From: an uncultured Lentisphaerota bacterium
Lineage (GTDB): Bacteria > Verrucomicrobiota > Kiritimatiellia > CAIQIC01
Assembly (NCBI GenBank): GCA_903889245.1
Contig: CAISWQ010000104.1
Location: forward strand, 1-34,726
Length of the DNA stretch: 34,726 nucleotides
Reading direction: 5' to 3'
Shown: positions 16,352-25,914 of the stretch, piece after piece
Layout: every line of letters starts with the position of its first letter
Position numbering within the stretch: position 1 is the stretch's first letter
The notes under the pieces: generated by a model
Told to the model about the DNA's origin: nothing
Seen by the model: the letters and a program-made list of their open reading frames with translations, nothing else
Database searches by the model: none
Made by a program: the position numbers and the translations under genes

Positions 16352-16379
16352 AGTGTAGGTGCGCGCGGCGCGGAATCAA
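16352..16379 (-). promoter_or_regulatory. Promoter upstream of the six-copy array
   Basis: On the minus strand TTGATT (16379-16374) and TACACT (16357-16352) are 16 bp apart. The array lies inside the predicted transcript, between this promoter and the coding region. Confidence 0.55.
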
Positions 16380-16406
16380 GAATGCAGTTACGGCGGCGTC
16401 CGCACA

Positions 16407-16442
16407 GCTCCCTTGCACACTTGCGCAAGTGTGCAAGGGAGC
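16407..16442. repeat. Perfect 36-bp palindrome
   Basis: The left arm GCTCCCTTGCACACTTGC (16407-16424) is exactly the reverse complement of the right arm (16425-16442), with no loop. It lies 28 bp upstream of the -35 of the minus-strand promoter at 16352-16379. A T-tract typical of a terminator is absent. Confidence 0.8.
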
Positions 16443-16466
16443 CGGGGCCGGCGGCAGAAGGGTTGG

Positions 16467-16539
16467 TGGGCGGGAGCTACAGCACCCGCGCTGTCTCGCT
16501 GCGTTTTGTTAGATTCGCGAGAGCTACAGCTCCCGCCCA
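16467..16539. repeat. Degenerate GGGAGCTACAGC inverted repeat
   Basis: TGGGCGGGAGCT at 16467-16478 and AGCTCCCGCCCA at 16528-16539 are inverted copies around a diverged centre. It is a weaker relative of the intact repeats at 33406-33480 and 34485-34559. No gene is visible in the surrounding 16443-16747 stretch, which holds only this repeat and the hairpin at 16655. Confidence 0.6.
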
Positions 16540-16654
16540 TCCGAGCGTGCCGCAGCTATAGTCAGGTGGGCGTTGACTGGTCCGGCCCAACTCTCGTGCG
16601 GCAGTGTAGATACGCGCCGCGCGGGCTAGGACGGTGGGCCGTGGCGAGTCCATT

Positions 16655-16684
16655 AAATTCCACACTTAGGAAAGTGTGGAATTT
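16655..16684. repeat. 13-bp hairpin downstream of terC
   Basis: AAATTCCACACTT (16655-16667) and AAGTGTGGAATTT (16672-16684) pair perfectly around a 4-base loop. It lies 64 bp after the terC stop and could act as its transcription terminator. A related, inverted copy lies upstream of terC (17555-17587). Confidence 0.65.
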
Positions 16685-16747
16685 GAGTTGGAGCAACCTG
16701 TCCCGCGAAATCCCACGCGTTGCAAGGTGTGAGAGTTCGCCGGCGGG

Positions 16748-17470
16748 TCAGGTGGGCGGCGCGGTGGCGGCCTGCCGGCGGCGGGCGCGGATGTTGAGCA
16801 GCTCGACGCAGAGCGAGAAGAACATCGCAAAGTAGATGTAGCCGCGCTCGATGTGATAGCCGAGGCCATCGGCCACGAGCATGATGCCGATCATCAGCAG
16901 GAAGGAGAGCGCCAGCATCTTGATCGTGGGATGCCGCTCGATGAAGGCGCTGACCGCGCCGGAGAACACCATCATCGCCAGTACGGCGAGCACGACGGCG
17001 GCAATCATGATGGCAACCTGTTGCGCCATGCCGACCGCCGTGATAATCGAGTCGAGCGAGAAGACCAGGTCAATGGCGATGATCTGGCCGATCACCGCGC
17101 GGCCGGCGTGCGGCTTGGGGTCGTGCGCGTGCGGCCGGTCCTCGGTGTGCTCATGAATCTCACGCGTGGATTTGACGAGCAGGAACAGGCCGCCGACCAG
17201 CAGGATCAAATCCTTGCCCGTGAAGCCGTGGCCGAACACGGAGAATAGCGGCTTGGTCAACCCCATGATCCACGTCAGGCACAGCAGCAGCGCGATGCGG
17301 AGGAACATCGCGAGGAACAGGCCGAGGTTGCGCGTTTTCCTGCGCTGCTCCGGCGGCAGCTTGCCCACGAGGATGGCGATGAAAATCACGTTGTCTATGC
17401 CGAGGACGATCTCCAGTCCGGTCAGCGTCACCAGCGCAGCGAGCGCCTGGAAGGTCAGGTAGTCAGCCAT
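16748..17470 (-). CDS. TerC-family integral membrane protein
   Basis: The 240-residue product has seven to eight hydrophobic helices and the two acidic TerC motifs: EIVLGIDNVIF (Glu20, Asp26) in the first helix and DLVFSLDSIITAVG in the middle. A histidine-rich cytoplasmic-type loop (HEHTEDRPHAHDPKPHAG) separates the two halves. Members of this family export Mn2+ or help load metal into exported proteins, and were first named for tellurite resistance. It has its own promoter and is a single gene. It is adjacent to, but not obviously in an operon with, the metal-type RND pump upstream. Confidence 0.93.
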   Translation of the reverse strand: MADYLTFQALAALVTLTGLEIVLGIDNVIFIAILVGKLPPEQRRKTRNLGLFLAMFLRIALLLCLTWIMGLTKPLFSVFGHGFTGKDLILLVGGLFLLVKSTREIHEHTEDRPHAHDPKPHAGRAVIGQIIAIDLVFSLDSIITAVGMAQQVAIMIAAVVLAVLAMMVFSGAVSAFIERHPTIKMLALSFLLMIGIMLVADGLGYHIERGYIYFAMFFSLCVELLNIRARRRQAATAPPT

Positions 17471-17503
17471 GATGCACCTTTGGGTTTGCGCACGAGCGCG
17501 GGC

Positions 17504-17531
17504 AATGTAGAGGTGCGCCGCGCGGAGTCAA
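17504..17531 (-). promoter_or_regulatory. Promoter of the terC-family gene
   Basis: On the minus strand TTGACT (17531-17526) and TACATT (17509-17504) are 16 bp apart. The expected start near 17497 leaves a leader of about 27 nt before the ATG at 17470, with AAAGG (17483-17479) as ribosome-binding site. Confidence 0.6.
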
Positions 17532-17554
17532 GCGGACAGTTGATTCGCCGCAGC

Positions 17555-17587
17555 GCTCCAACTCCACGGTTGAGAAAAGGTGGAATT
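17555..17587 (-). repeat. Inverted relative of the 16655 hairpin, upstream of terC
   Basis: On the minus strand this reads AATTCCACC...GTGGAGTTGGAGC. That resembles the plus-strand sequence at 16656-16694, AATTCCACAC...GTGGAATTTGAGTTGGAGC. The two copies face each other across terC. The arms here are imperfect. Confidence 0.4.
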
Positions 17588-17634
17588 GCAACCTGCGGAG
17601 ACTTGGCCGCGCTGTGATCGGCCTCGCCGCAGTT

Positions 17635-20600
17635 TTATGGCGACGGAACGGGGCGGCGGGCGAAGCGGGCATAGAGCGCTGGCAACAGGAACAGGTTCAG
17701 CAGCGTGGAGGTCACCAGTCCACCCAGAATGACGATGGCCATGGGGCGCTCGATCTCGCTGCCGGGCACGTTACCCTTGAGCACGAGCGGCAGCAGCGCA
17801 AAGGCCGCCGTGGTCGCCGTCATCAGGATGGGCAGCAGCCGCTCCTCGCTGCCGCGCAACACCAGGTCCAGGCCGAAGGCGCACTGTTCTTCCTGTTCAA
17901 GATGACGGTAGTGACTGACGAGCAGGATGCCGTTGCGCGCGGCAATGCCGAGCACGGTGACGAAGCCGACCAGCGAGCCGAGCGAGAGGACGCCGCCGCC
18001 GAGCCACGCGGCCAGTACGCCGCCGATGAGCGCGAAGGGTAACGTGAGGGCGATGAGCAGGACGAGCCGCGGCGACTGGAAGTCGCTCAACAGAATGACG
18101 AGGATGACCGCGAGTGCGGCCAGCGCGAGCCAGCCGAGTTGTTTCTGCGCCGCCTGACGTTCGGCCCACTCGCCGAGAATTTCGGGGTGATAGCCGGCGG
18201 GGAACCGCATCTGCGCGAGGCGCTGTTCGACCTCGCGGGCGACCGCGCCCAAGGCGCGTCCGCTGACGTTGCAGGTCACATCCATCCGTCGCGAGGCGCC
18301 TTCGCGCTTGATGGCGTTGGGCGTGGGCACCATGGCGAGGTCGGCGACATCGGCGAGGCGGACATGGCCACCGGCCGGTGTCCCGATGAGCAACTCGCGC
18401 AACTGGGTGAGGTCGGAGCGGACCTGCGGCTGGCCCCAGACGGTAACGTCATGGACCTGCTGGTCTTGATAGACCTCGCCGACCTTGCGGCCGCGGACGA
18501 GCGTGGTCACCGCCTGCCGTACCTGCCCGGCGGTGAGGCCGTGCAGGGCGGCGAGGTCCGGGCGCAGCCGGATGGTGATCTGCGGGACGAGGGTCTGCGG
18601 CTCCACCTTCAGCGCGCTGACGCCGGGGAGGTCCTTGAGCGCGGCGCCGACGGCCGCCGCCTGCTGGCGCAACACGTCGAGATGGGGGCCGTAGATGCGG
18701 ACAACGACGCTGGCGCTGGCGCCGGTGAGCACCTCCTTGATGCGCTCGCGCAGGAAGGTGAGCAGGTCGCGCACGAGGCCGGGATAGCCATCCACGACCG
18801 CCTGCACTTTCTTGATGGTGCTATCGTAGTCGGCTTGCGGGTCGAGGCTGATCCAGAGTTCCGTGAAGTCGGGGCCGACAACTTCATCGGCCACCTCGGC
18901 GCGGCCGATGTGCGCGCCGTGGTTGCGCACGCCGGGGACGGCGAGCAGGTCCTTGGCGGCGGCGATGGTGATGCGCGTACTGGCGGCGACCGACGTGTTC
19001 GGCTTTTCCAGCCAGTGCATGAGAAAATCGCGTTCCTTGAAGTTGGGCAGGAATTCCTCGCCCAGCCGGCTATGCCAGACCCAGCCGGTGATGGCGAACG
19101 CGCCGACGAGCGCGCCGATGGCCAGCCACGGCCGGCGCGCCAGCGCGGGCAACGCCGCGCGATAGGCCGCCTTGAGGACGCGGGCCAGCCATGCTTCGCG
19201 GTGATCGGTGACCTTGAGGTTCAACAGCAGCAGGCACAGTGCGGGCGTGACCGTGAGCGCGACGGCGAGCGAGGCGGTGATCGCCAGAATATAGGAGAGC
19301 GCCAGCGGCCGGAAAAATGTGCCGGCGAGGCCGGGCAGGAAAAACACCGGCACGAAGACGAGCACGATGATGAGGCTGGCATAGACGACGGCACTGCGGA
19401 CCTCGAGCGAGGCGCCAAGCACGACGCGGAAGGCCGGCGCGGGTTGCGGCAGCAGCCGGTTCTGGCGCAGGCGGCGCAGGATATTTTCCACGTCAATGAT
19501 CGCGTCATCCACCACCTCGCCCAGCGCGATGATCAGGCCGGCGAGGATCATCGTGTTGATCGTCTCGCCGCGCCAGCGCAGGAGCAGCAGCGCAATGGCC
19601 AGCGAGAGCGGGATGGCGGTGAGGCTGATGAGCGTCGTGCGCCAGTTGCCCAGAAACAACGCGAGGATGATGATGACCAGCAGGCAGCCGAGCCAGAGTG
19701 CCTCGGTCAGGTGGTCGAGCGAGAGTTGGATGAATGTCGCGGGGCGGAAGATAGTGCTGTCCAGATCCACGCCGGGCAGGCCGGGCTTGAGCTTGGCGAG
19801 CGTGGCCTCGACGCCGGCGGTGACATCAAGCGTGTTGCCCCACGGCTGCTTCTCCACGATCAGGAGCAGGCCGGGGCCGTCATTGATGATCGCATCGCCA
19901 ATCGGGGCCGGATGGCCGAGGCGCACGTCGGCGACCTCGCCTAAGCGGATGGGCGCGCCATGGCGGAACGCCACGACGGTGCGCGCGAGATCCTCCGGCG
20001 TCGCGATCAGGCTCGACTGCATCACGCCGAGGCGCTGGTTCGGCGTATCCACAAAACCACCGGAGCAAAGCACTGCGGCATCGCCCGCGGCCCGTTCCAC
20101 CGCCTCGAGGGTGACGCCGGCGGCACGGAGCCGCTGCGGATCCACAAGCACCTGGAACTGCTTGTCGCGCTGGCCCCAGATGGCGACGTTGGCGACGCCG
20201 GGCACCGCCATGAGCCGCGGGCGGATTGTCCAGAGCGCCCGCTCGCTAAGCTCCATCTGTGACAGCGTCTTGGAGCTGACACCAATTTTCAGCACGCGGC
20301 TCAAGGAGGAATAGGGCGCCATGAGCACGGGCGGCTTGGTCACGGCCGGCAGGCGAGTCTGCGCGAGGTTGAGCCGCTCCTGCGCCAGTTGTCGCGCCGA
20401 CAGCAGGTCGGTGCCCGCATCGAAAATCAGCACCACCGAGGACAGACCTAGCACGGACTTCGAGCGGATCGTCTTGAGGAACGGCAGGCCATTGAGCGCG
20501 TTTTCCAGCGGCACAGTGACCAGCGCATCCACCTCCTCCGTAGAAAGGCCGAGGGCCTCGGTCTGCACCTCGACCAGCGGCGGGGCGAACTCCGGAAAGA

Positions 20601-20712
20601 CGTCCAGCGGCGCGTGACGGATCGCCTGGATGCCCACCACCAGCAACGTCGCGGCGGCGGCCACGACCAGCACTCGCATATGTAACGCCCATGTGACGAT
20701 GGCTTGCAGCAT
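17635..20712 (-). CDS. Heavy-metal-type RND efflux permease (CzcA/CusA family)
   Basis: The inner-membrane proton antiporter of a tripartite pump. The 1025-residue product has the full RND layout: TM1 ([15 protein letters not shown]), a large periplasmic porter loop starting [21 protein letters not shown]2-6 near residues 330-480, a second periplasmic loop, and TM8-12 at the end. The TM4 signature [19 protein letters not shown] (near residue 405) carries the Asp/Asp/Glu pattern of heavy-metal RND proteins. [22 protein letters not shown] in the second loop is typical of CusA/CzcA relatives. Last gene of a three-gene operon, 6 bp after the adaptor. The metal (Cu/Ag, Co/Zn/Cd or other) cannot be read from the sequence. 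Confidence 0.93.
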   Translation of the reverse strand: MLQAIVTWALHMRVLVVAAAATLLVVGIQAIRHAPLDVFPEFAPPLVEVQTEALGLSTEEVDALVTVPLENALNGLPFLKTIRSKSVLGLSSVVLIFDAGTDLLSARQLAQERLNLAQTRLPAVTKPPVLMAPYSSLSRVLKIGVSSKTLSQMELSERALWTIRPRLMAVPGVANVAIWGQRDKQFQVLVDPQRLRAAGVTLEAVERAAGDAAVLCSGGFVDTPNQRLGVMQSSLIATPEDLARTVVAFRHGAPIRLGEVADVRLGHPAPIGDAIINDGPGLLLIVEKQPWGNTLDVTAGVEATLAKLKPGLPGVDLDSTIFRPATFIQLSLDHLTEALWLGCLLVIIILALFLGNWRTTLISLTAIPLSLAIALLLLRWRGETINTMILAGLIIALGEVVDDAIIDVENILRRLRQNRLLPQPAPAFRVVLGASLEVRSAVVYASLIIVLVFVPVFFLPGLAGTFFRPLALSYILAITASLAVALTVTPALCLLLLNLKVTDHREAWLARVLKAAYRAALPALARRPWLAIGALVGAFAITGWVWHSRLGEEFLPNFKERDFLMHWLEKPNTSVAASTRITIAAAKDLLAVPGVRNHGAHIGRAEVADEVVGPDFTELWISLDPQADYDSTIKKVQAVVDGYPGLVRDLLTFLRERIKEVLTGASASVVVRIYGPHLDVLRQQAAAVGAALKDLPGVSALKVEPQTLVPQITIRLRPDLAALHGLTAGQVRQAVTTLVRGRKVGEVYQDQQVHDVTVWGQPQVRSDLTQLRELLIGTPAGGHVRLADVADLAMVPTPNAIKREGASRRMDVTCNVSGRALGAVAREVEQRLAQMRFPAGYHPEILGEWAERQAAQKQLGWLALAALAVILVILLSDFQSPRLVLLIALTLPFALIGGVLAAWLGGGVLSLGSLVGFVTVLGIAARNGILLVSHYRHLEQEEQCAFGLDLVLRGSEERLLPILMTATTAAFALLPLVLKGNVPGSEIERPMAIVILGGLVTSTLLNLFLLPALYARFARRPVPSP

Positions 20713-20718
20713 GTCGGC

Positions 20719-21735
20719 CTATTTCCCCGTCATGAATTCCGTGCCGAACAACTCGGCCGCGCCGTCGGTGACGAGTTTGCTGCCCGCGGCCGGGCCGCTG
20801 CCAAGCACGGCCAGGTCACCGGCGAGCCGTTCGACCTGGATGCGGCGTCGCGTATAGGTGTGTGCGGCGGTTTGTTCATAGACCCACTGCCCGCCGTGGA
20901 TGTCGTGCAGCACGGCGCTGGCGGGCACGACCAAGCGTTCGGCGACGCTATCGCGCAGGGGGATTTCCACGGCGACGCGCTCGCCCACTCGCCAGCCGGC
21001 GCCGGCCGGCAACTCAAAATACCAATCCACGGTGGCGGTCTGCGCGTTGGCGGTGGGCGGACCGGCGACCGGCTTGGCGCTTTGCCCGGCATCGCCGCCG
21101 GTCAGGGTGCGGATGGTGACCGCCGCCTGCGCGTCGAGCCGCGCGGCCTCGCCGCTGTAGATGGCGACACGGACCCAACAACGCTGTACGGCGCCGGTGC
21201 CCGTGACCGGCGCGCCCAGCAGTTCACGCTGGGCCTGCGCCGTGGTCAGCGCGGTGGCGGCGAGCGCCAGCGCCGCGCGGGCTTCGTCCTCGACGCGCGC
21301 GCTGCCCGCCTCTGCCTGGCGCATCTTCTGCGCGCGTTCGAGGGCGAGCTTGGCCGCGTCCACCTGCACCTGCGCCTGGCGCAGACGGCCATCGGCAACG
21401 GCCTGCTGATCGGCCATGCGCAAGGTCTCGTCCAGCGTGCCGCCGAGCACGGGCGCCAGCCGCGCTCCGTCCGCGGCCAGCGGAGTCACGACCTCGCCGG
21501 CCAACAGCCGCGTGGCCGGCACCGCGCGCCGCTCGAGCGGTACAACCTTGAGCCGCAGCCGTTGCTCGGCTTCCGGCTTGAGGATAATGACCATCAGGTC
21601 GGCCTCCTTGGTCACCACCGCCGGTGCAGCACCGGCCTCCGCCGCTGGGGCTGGCCGCGGTGCGAGCAGGAGGGCCAACAGGAACGCGAACAACGAGGAC
21701 GTTTTCATAAGGAATATGCCGTGGGATGGTTTCAT
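20719..21735 (-). CDS. RND periplasmic adaptor (membrane fusion protein)
   Basis: Links the inner-membrane permease to the outer-membrane channel. The 338-residue product has a signal peptide (MKTSSLFAFLLALLLAPRPAPA), a beta segment (QRLRLKVVPLERRAVPATRLLAGEVV), and an alpha-hairpin rich in Ala, Gln and Arg (about residues 105-165) that would contact the channel. The beta-barrel and membrane-proximal parts follow (DWYFELPAGAGWRVGERVAVEIPL, VVPASAVLHDIHGGQWVYE). It is short for the family. The ATG at 21735 overlaps the stop of the upstream gene (ATGA), so I prefer it to the ATG at 21708. No histidine- or methionine-rich metal-binding tail is seen. Confidence 0.87.
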   Translation of the reverse strand: MKPSHGIFLMKTSSLFAFLLALLLAPRPAPAAEAGAAPAVVTKEADLMVIILKPEAEQRLRLKVVPLERRAVPATRLLAGEVVTPLAADGARLAPVLGGTLDETLRMADQQAVADGRLRQAQVQVDAAKLALERAQKMRQAEAGSARVEDEARAALALAATALTTAQAQRELLGAPVTGTGAVQRCWVRVAIYSGEAARLDAQAAVTIRTLTGGDAGQSAKPVAGPPTANAQTATVDWYFELPAGAGWRVGERVAVEIPLRDSVAERLVVPASAVLHDIHGGQWVYEQTAAHTYTRRRIQVERLAGDLAVLGSGPAAGSKLVTDGAAELFGTEFMTGK

Positions 21736-23126
21736 GGGGCGGGTGTGGGTCGAGGCGGTTGGTCATGCGCGGACAGCGTGACGGTGGTGTTTTGCAGCGC
21801 ATCTTCCAGCGCGCCGAGCGCCTGCTGCGCCTGCGTCTCGGCATCGAGTTGCGCCACGGCTGCGGCGGCCAGCGGCAGACGCAACGCGAGCAATTCCGCC
21901 TGCGAAATTTCGCCCGCCTTCAATAGCGCCTGCGCCATGCGTTCACGCCCCTGCGAGAGCGTAACCAGCGAGGTGGTGGTCGCCAGTTTTTCACGCGCGA
22001 GTTCGAGGCCGGCCAGCGCGCGGTCCAGCTCCGCCATCACCGTTGCCTGCAACGCCACAAATTTCGCCGCCGCCTCGGCGCGGCGCGCCTCGGCCTCGCC
22101 GATCGCGCCCTGGTTCCGGTTCAGCAGCGGCAGCGTGAGCGTCAGGCCGAGCGTCCACTTGTTATCGCCCTGATCATATTGATAACCGGGGCCGAGATGG
22201 ATGTCGGGATACTGCTTCGCGATCTCCAGTTGCAGCGCGGACTGGCTGGCGGCGTACTCGGCGAGCGCGGCGAGCAGATCAGCGCGGCGCAGCAGCGCCT
22301 GCCGCCGGAGTTCGGCCGCGGGCGGAGCCTCGGGCAATTTGTCGGCGAACGCGGCTGGCAGTTTGATGTCGCATAACGCAGCCACCGGCATGCCGAGCGC
22401 CCCGGCCAGATGACTGTGCGCCTCGACGATCTTTCGCTGCGCATCGCGCCACGCGAGCTGCGCATTCTGTGCGGCGAGTTGCGCCTGTGACAAGTCGAAG
22501 GCGGAAGCGCCGCCGGCGGCGAGCTGTTTCTCCAGCAAGCGTTGATAATCCAATTGAAGTTTTTGCTGTTCGCACAGCAACGCCTCCACCGCGCGCGCGG
22601 CGAGCAGCGCCACGAAACTGCTGCGGACGCGGCTGCGTACCTGCCAAGCGGTGGCGGCAAGCCGCAGCCGCGCGGCCTCGGCGGCATATCTGGCCTGCGC
22701 CTCGCGGCAGCTACGCTTGCCGGCGGTTTCGATCGGAATGTCGAAGGCAACAAGCGGCATCCAAGGTGTGGGTTCGGCGGTCGTGGTGTTGTAGCCGGGC
22801 GCGAGGGTGAGGCTGGGATTCGGCCGCTCGCCGGCGGTGCGGAGGCCGGCGCGCGCCACGTTCCACTGCGCGCGTGCCACGGCGAGATCAGGGTGATAGT
22901 AGAGCGCCACCAGCGCGAGTTCGTTGCACGACCAGACGTGCGCCGCGTTGGTGGAGACCGGCTGCTGCAATTGCTTGGCGAGAAACTGGAGCAGGCCCGC
23001 GTCCTGCAAACTGCGGCGCTCGAAGGCGGCGGCAGTCTGCTCCGGCTTGAGCGGCTGGTCGTGGAACGTCGCGCAACCCGCGGCGGCGAGCAGCAACAGC
23101 CCTGACGCTGGACCAAGATGCCTCAT
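21732..23126 (-). CDS. TolC-family outer-membrane efflux lipoprotein
   Basis: The 464-residue product is the outer-membrane channel of the pump, first gene of the operon. It has a lipoprotein signal (SGLLLLAAAGC, lipobox AAAGC) and so is probably acylated. Long amphipathic helices typical of the TolC tunnel fill the rest in two repeats (ELALVALYYHPDLAVARAQWNVARAG, and ALLRRADLLAALAEYAASQSAL). PDIHLGPGYQYDQG and TLGLTLTLPLLNRNQGAI mark the beta-barrel strands. Its stop overlaps the adaptor start. The gap to the upstream glycosidase gene is 62 bp with no evident promoter, so read-through is possible. Confidence 0.9.
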   Translation of the reverse strand: MRHLGPASGLLLLAAAGCATFHDQPLKPEQTAAAFERRSLQDAGLLQFLAKQLQQPVSTNAAHVWSCNELALVALYYHPDLAVARAQWNVARAGLRTAGERPNPSLTLAPGYNTTTAEPTPWMPLVAFDIPIETAGKRSCREAQARYAAEAARLRLAATAWQVRSRVRSSFVALLAARAVEALLCEQQKLQLDYQRLLEKQLAAGGASAFDLSQAQLAAQNAQLAWRDAQRKIVEAHSHLAGALGMPVAALCDIKLPAAFADKLPEAPPAAELRRQALLRRADLLAALAEYAASQSALQLEIAKQYPDIHLGPGYQYDQGDNKWTLGLTLTLPLLNRNQGAIGEAEARRAEAAAKFVALQATVMAELDRALAGLELAREKLATTTSLVTLSQGRERMAQALLKAGEISQAELLALRLPLAAAAVAQLDAETQAQQALGALEDALQNTTVTLSAHDQPPRPTPAP

Positions 23127-23188
23127 GGATGGCCAACAGAAACGGCGGCAACTTTATTGCCGCGTTCCTCAAGTGTCGAGCCTGCGCA

Positions 23189-25819
23189 TCACTTGAGGAG
23201 CACGGCGTCGGCGGGCGCGATGTCCAGTGCGCGCGGCTGGCCGCGCCACGGCAGCGTGACGTGTTGCGCGGTGGCGGTCGGATTGGCGAGCACGACGGCC
23301 TCGGTGCCGTCGGCGGCGCGGAAGGCGTTGTGGAAAACAGCGGGCAGCGCGCGCGCGGTGTGGGTATAGCCGGTGCCACGCTTGGAGATCGCCTGATACG
23401 TGTTGGTAACACCTATCAGCGCCGGCGGATGGAGCATGCGGCCGTGTTGCAACCAGGGCCGGCCTTCGCCGTGGTAGAGCGCCACCCAGCGCTGCATCAG
23501 CCGGGCCGCGGGCGAGACGCCGGAGAAAACCACGGGCTTCGTTTCGCCATCGGGCAAAATTTCTTCGAGCGTCATGTCGTCCACCCACGCGCGCGCTGTG
23601 CCGGCGAGGTTGATCATGATGCGCAGCAGGTCGGCGCCTTCCGGGGCGGAAAGATCGGCCGAGACTTTTTGCCAGCCCGCGCCGGCGGCGGGGAACGGCA
23701 GGTGGCCGCCGCGCCCCACGCCCTTGGTGCCGGGCGCGAGGAAGCAAAAGCCGATGGCGTTGGGTTTGGTCATCGCGCCGGTTTTGAGCCACGCGCTCAA
23801 GCGGTATTTTTTTCCAACAGCGAGCCCGTCCACGCTGACCTTCACGTTCTGCGAAACCTGTACAACATCGGACTGCGCGGTGTTGTCGAGGCGCAGGCTC
23901 GCCGCGCCGCCATGCTTCTCCGCCGTATCGCTGGCGGCCTTGCCGGTCCAGTTCTTGCCCTGATAGCTGTGGACTTGGTCCCAGCCGGCGGGGAGCGCGC
24001 GCTGGCCGGGACCCGGCTCGAAGCCGCCGCCCACGAGCACCAACTCCGCGAGGTCGCGGCCGCTCGGCACCATGTGCGGGATTTGTCCATCCACGAGGCA
24101 GTGCGCGGTCATCACAAGGTCGTCGCCGCGCGGGTTGCTTTGGAACGGCGGCAGGAACTCGTGATAGAGGTAGTTGAAGACCGACGCCCACTCGTGCGGC
24201 GCCTCGCAGTCGCGGTAATCCTGGATGCCGACGAGATGATTGAACCACTCGTTCGGCTCCTCGAAGCAGACGACCGCGTCGGGCTGGAGCTTCTTCAGCG
24301 TAGCGTACATCGTCTGCAGTTGCCGCGTGAAATTTTCCGTCTGCCACAGGCCCGGCCCCGCCGGGTGCGGATGCTGCGGGTCGAAGCACGCCGGGAAACT
24401 CCCGCCGACGACCTGGTCCACCTGGATCATTTCGCAGCCGCGCTGCGCCAGCGGCACGCAGATGTCCTCGTTCCACCAGCGCAGCGTCCACGGGTCGCCG
24501 CCACACATGCAGGTCGTGTCGCCGCCGCGCAGCCAGCTCGGCGTGCGCAGGTAGAGTTTGCCGTCGCGCGTCGTGACGGCATGGGCGCGGGCAAGCTGGT
24601 CGAAGCGCTGGCGGTCATCCCACTTGAAGGTCCCGTCGGCCCGCTTGTCGTAGGTCAGCGTCCAGTGATAGCCCGACGGCCACGGGAACGCGTGACAGCC
24701 GAGCGCGCGGCTGCGCGCGACGAGCTGTGTGAACTGCGCGTCGTTTGGATAGACGGGGAAATAATCCGGCGTCACCCAGCTCCCGATTTTCTCCCAGCCC
24801 CAGTAGGCGGTGATCAGCGGCGCGGCCGGGAATTTCTTCCGCCAGTATTCCGCCAGCCAGCGCTCGATGCGCGCGGGCTCCGCGAGCCACTCGCGGCCGA
24901 AGCGGACCATCGCCGGGCCAGCCTTCATCCACGCGGGAATATCGGCGCGCTGCGCGTAGGGGGTCGCGCACCACGGCTGCGTCAGCGCCCACGCCTTATA
25001 AAGATCGGCCGCGTCGCGCCAGTCGGCGGGCGCGCCTGCGGCGCCGGAGAACGTCGTCAGCACCGCGTCATAGTCCTGCGCCAACGCGCCGGTCGCAAAA
25101 CACGGCCGATACCAACTGAACTCGACGCCATCCTTCGCGCGCGTGAACAGCAGTTGCTTGGGATAGCCGCGTCCGTCGAAGGCGGCGGTGAAGACGCCGC
25201 CACGCGGCGCGTACCAGCAGCCGAACTGCGCCGCCATGTTGCCCGGCTGCGCGATGCTCACGCTCGTGCCGGCCTTCAGCGCCGCGGGATGACGGATGAG
25301 GCCGCCCTTGGTCGAGCCGAGCACCACCGCATCGTCGTCGGCCGGCGCGAGACGCAGCGTGACGATCGGGAAGCGCACGGCCTCCAGCACCAGTCCCTCC
25401 GGCACCTGCACGGAAATGCGCCAGCGGATATGCGGATCGCCCGCCGCCGCCTGCGCGGTGCAGACGACGTGCGCCGGCCAGGTCGAGAGGCCAGCGTAGG
25501 TCAGCGTGACGCCCTGCGGCTGTGCGGTGGCGCGAAAACTTTTTGCGTCGCGGCTGGTCAGCGTGAACTTCTCGCCCGGCGGCGTGGATTTTTTTGAGAA
25601 CGTGAGCGCGAAGAGGATGGGCGACTGCGGCACGGCGGCGAGTTCCTCGCCGCCGCTGGCGCGCAGCGAGACGATCGCGCCCTTCTCCTGCTGCGAGAGC
25701 GCCAGCGTCAACCGCTCGTTGCGCAGCTCCAGCGGCGGTTCGGCCGCCCAAGCACTGGCCAACAACAGACAGGCGCAGCAGACGCCGCGTGAGGCTTGTT
25801 CCGCGCCGCGCGGAATCAC
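23189..25819 (-). CDS. Exported glycosidase-like protein (DUF6259 type) with carbohydrate-binding module
   Basis: A large exported protein resembling the DUF6259 glycoside-hydrolase-like family. Order: signal peptide (GVCCACLLLASAWAA), a beta-rich N-terminal domain of about 270 residues, a central TIM-barrel-like domain (YWGWEKIGSWVTPDYFPVY, FPWPSGYHW, CEMIQVDQVVGG, VCFEEPNEW), then a jelly-roll carbohydrate-binding domain (FEPGPGQRALPAGWDQV to ARAWVDDMTLEEI) and a C-terminal beta domain. Acidic residues in VDQ and FEEPNEW are candidate catalytic groups (inference). No ATG lies near the signal peptide. The GTG at 25819 (876 residues) is my choice, though longer in-frame ORFs exist through the upstream repeats. 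It is likely to act on a polysaccharide, but the substrate is unknown. Confidence 0.72.
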   Translation of the reverse strand: MIPRGAEQASRGVCCACLLLASAWAAEPPLELRNERLTLALSQQEKGAIVSLRASGGEELAAVPQSPILFALTFSKKSTPPGEKFTLTSRDAKSFRATAQPQGVTLTYAGLSTWPAHVVCTAQAAAGDPHIRWRISVQVPEGLVLEAVRFPIVTLRLAPADDDAVVLGSTKGGLIRHPAALKAGTSVSIAQPGNMAAQFGCWYAPRGGVFTAAFDGRGYPKQLLFTRAKDGVEFSWYRPCFATGALAQDYDAVLTTFSGAAGAPADWRDAADLYKAWALTQPWCATPYAQRADIPAWMKAGPAMVRFGREWLAEPARIERWLAEYWRKKFPAAPLITAYWGWEKIGSWVTPDYFPVYPNDAQFTQLVARSRALGCHAFPWPSGYHWTLTYDKRADGTFKWDDRQRFDQLARAHAVTTRDGKLYLRTPSWLRGGDTTCMCGGDPWTLRWWNEDICVPLAQRGCEMIQVDQVVGGSFPACFDPQHPHPAGPGLWQTENFTRQLQTMYATLKKLQPDAVVCFEEPNEWFNHLVGIQDYRDCEAPHEWASVFNYLYHEFLPPFQSNPRGDDLVMTAHCLVDGQIPHMVPSGRDLAELVLVGGGFEPGPGQRALPAGWDQVHSYQGKNWTGKAASDTAEKHGGAASLRLDNTAQSDVVQVSQNVKVSVDGLAVGKKYRLSAWLKTGAMTKPNAIGFCFLAPGTKGVGRGGHLPFPAAGAGWQKVSADLSAPEGADLLRIMINLAGTARAWVDDMTLEEILPDGETKPVVFSGVSPAARLMQRWVALYHGEGRPWLQHGRMLHPPALIGVTNTYQAISKRGTGYTHTARALPAVFHNAFRAADGTEAVVLANPTATAQHVTLPWRGQPRALDIAPADAVLLK

Positions 25820-25886
25820 GCGGCCGACAGCCGGCGAATATCGAGCGCCCAACATCGAACATCCAACATCGAACGGGGCGGAAGCC

Positions 25887-25911
25887 GTAGGCCGGGTCTC
25901 CGACCCGGCGC
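25887..25911. repeat. GTAGGCCGGGTCTCCGACCC hairpin repeat
   Basis: A short hairpin (arms GCCGGGTC/GACCCGGC) identical to that at 34325-34349. It lies between an ATCGAACATCCAACATCGAA-type repeat (25840-25875) and the palindrome array. Confidence 0.7.
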
Positions 25912-25914
25912 GCC

